Shown here: positions 46,670 through 47,805 of the stretch, one piece after another
How the letters are laid out: the number at the start of each line of letters is the position of its first letter
Position numbering within the stretch: position 1 is the stretch's first letter
DNA from: an uncultured Bacteroidales bacterium
GTDB taxonomy: Bacteria; Bacteroidota; Bacteroidia; Bacteroidales; Muribaculaceae
NCBI GenBank assembly: GCA_900547755.1
Contig: URIC01000008.1
Coordinates: forward strand, 1-47,805
DNA: 47,805 nucleotides
Reading direction: 5' to 3'
The notes under the pieces: generated by a model
What the model saw: the letters and a program-made list of their open reading frames with translations, nothing else
Database searches by the model: none
What the model was told of the DNA's origin: nothing
Position numbers and translations under genes: made by a program

Positions 46670-47805
46670 ATGCTGTTACAACGCGCTTCGGCAGGTTCGG
46701 GCAAGACCTTCAAATTAGCCAAGACATACATCCGTCTGTTCATCTCCCGGCAGGATAAGCCCGGGGGCTACTACCGGCTGCTGACCAAAGAGGAACTGCG
46801 GGACAGCCACAGCCATATACTCGGCGTCACCTTCACCAACAAGGCCACCAACGAGATGAAACAGCGCATTGTGGAGAAACTCTACGCCCTCTCTCATACT
46901 GCCCCGGAAAAAGGGAAGGAACCCGAAGGCTATAAATACCCGGACTATCTGCTTGACTTCACCGGCGAGGCCGCGAATGCCGACCCGACTGACGACATAA
47001 TCTACGCCTTGAAGGGAATACCCGCCACCCGCCGGGAAATCAACCGAATCTGCCGCTACGCCCTGGGGGTGCTGCTGCGAGACTACGGCAACTTCAACAT
47101 CTCCACCATCGATTCCTTCTTCCAAGGGGTGCTGCGCACCTTGGCATACGAGTTGCGTCTGGATGACACTTACCGCGTGGAACTCAACGACGAATATATG
47201 GCGCAAGTGGGTGTGGACAGCACCTTGGGGAGCGTCAAGGAATACGGCGACGGCGAGCCTCCCTCCGCGACCTCCGCATACGTGACCGAATGGCTGCGGA
47301 CAGTTATGGAACACCGGCTTAAGGGGGGCGGCAAATGGGACCCCTTCGCCAAAAACAGCGTCAACGGCATCTACGGAGAGTTAGTCAGATTAGCCGGCAA
47401 GATGAGCGACGAGTCCTTCAAGACCAATATGGCCCTGCTCGAGGACTACTTCAATGTTCCGGAGCGCTTCATGCGCTTCTACCGCGCCGTCCTGCGGACC
47501 TCGGACAGCAGCCTTAAGAGCAAACACGCCCTCCTGGTGCGACGGGCCCGGGACTTCAGGGCCGCCACAGACCCGGAATCATACGCCGCCGGCATTTCCA
47601 CCACCCTGGACCTGGTCATACACAGCATACCTTTTTCCCCGATAAGCAAGATAAGCAAACGGTTCCTGCAAGAGGGCACACAATACGGCAAGCCCTTCAA
47701 AGCCGGCAGTCCCTCGAGCAAGGACAAGCAGCTGCAGGACCTCTTCCTCGACGTGTGCGAAGCGCTGGAGGAGTGGATGAAAGACTGCATCTACTGGAAG
47801 AGCGT
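46670..47805 (+). CDS. UvrD/RecB (AddA-like) helicase, N-terminal part, runs off the window
   Basis: The open frame starts MLLQRASAGSGKTFKLAKTY and continues to the last base with no stop, giving about 378 residues. Walker A is ASAGSGKTF (about 6-14); HILGVTFTNKATNEMKQRIV (about 52-71) is superfamily 1 motif Ia. STIDSFFQGVLRTLAYEL (about 144) is a conserved motif of RecB/AddA helicases. In Bacteroidetes this N-terminal form belongs to UvrD-helicase proteins of the AddAB-like double-strand break machinery; the nuclease end is beyond the window. It starts 22 bp after the SUI1-like gene. There is a roughly 65-residue insertion between motif Ia and the STIDSFF motif. Confidence 0.9.
   Translation, partial: MLLQRASAGSGKTFKLAKTYIRLFISRQDKPGGYYRLLTKEELRDSHSHILGVTFTNKATNEMKQRIVEKLYALSHTAPEKGKEPEGYKYPDYLLDFTGEAANADPTDDIIYALKGIPATRREINRICRYALGVLLRDYGNFNISTIDSFFQGVLRTLAYELRLDDTYRVELNDEYMAQVGVDSTLGSVKEYGDGEPPSATSAYVTEWLRTVMEHRLKGGGKWDPFAKNSVNGIYGELVRLAGKMSDESFKTNMALLEDYFNVPERFMRFYRAVLRTSDSSLKSKHALLVRRARDFRAATDPESYAAGISTTLDLVIHSIPFSPISKISKRFLQEGTQYGKPFKAGSPSSKDKQLQDLFLDVCEALEEWMKDCIYWKS

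Overview
The window reads as one contig of a strictly anaerobic Bacteroidales genome, most likely Muribaculaceae or a close relative. The order-level call rests on three things. Almost every intergenic start carries a TAnnTTTG box, usually with TTTG or TTG exactly 20 nt upstream, which is the Bacteroidetes primary-sigma promoter. DUF5606, DUF4835 and long-NusB proteins are present. Several secreted proteins end in the type IX secretion (T9SS) sorting domain. The family-level call is inference.

Layout. (1) 1-9764, minus strand: rpsL-rpsG-fusA-rpsJ-rplC-D-W-B-rpsS-rplV-rpsC-rplP, then a 381-bp break with its own promoter, then rpmC-rpsQ-rplN-rplX-rplE. rplE runs off the left edge after an apparent junction. 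(2) 10062-20512, minus strand: housekeeping blocks nusB-yajC-ybbR-coaE-DUF5606 and dnaN-exonuclease-coaBC-DUF4835-recN-rlmB, mostly with stop/start overlaps. (3) 20856-23973, plus strand: a GlmU-like nucleotidyltransferase, a predicted free-standing small RNA of about 100 nt, and cardiolipin synthase. (4) 24059-35014, minus strand: four tightly spaced genes for large secreted proteins with T9SS-type tails. The first is cut by one in-frame TAA inside a tandem protein repeat. Upstream lie tandem promoters with an intrinsic terminator between them. (5) 35483-38194, minus strand: anaerobic ribonucleotide reductase nrdD-nrdG, with nrdD carrying a one-base frameshift. (6) 38615-47805, plus strand: another secreted protein, an M24 aminopeptidase, a gamma-carbonic anhydrase-like protein, XerC/D recombinase, HPF, a cupin plus aminotransferase pair for an amino-deoxysugar nucleotide, a SUI1-like factor and the start of a UvrD/RecB-type helicase.

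How they work together. Regions 1, 2 and the second half of 6 are core functions: translation, CoA synthesis, replication and repair, ribosome hibernation. Region 4 plus 38615-40972 is an accessory cell-surface/secretome block, probably one transcript of about 11 kb ending at a bidirectional terminator. No prophage, insertion sequence, CRISPR array, tRNA or rRNA was seen.

The points most worth a second look are the two promoter-terminator units that look like small RNAs, the nonsense codon and repeats in the surface gene, the promoter/hairpin split inside the ribosomal operon, the apparent module duplication in NusB, and the nrdD frameshift. Everything is from reading the sequence; no searches or folding programs were run.
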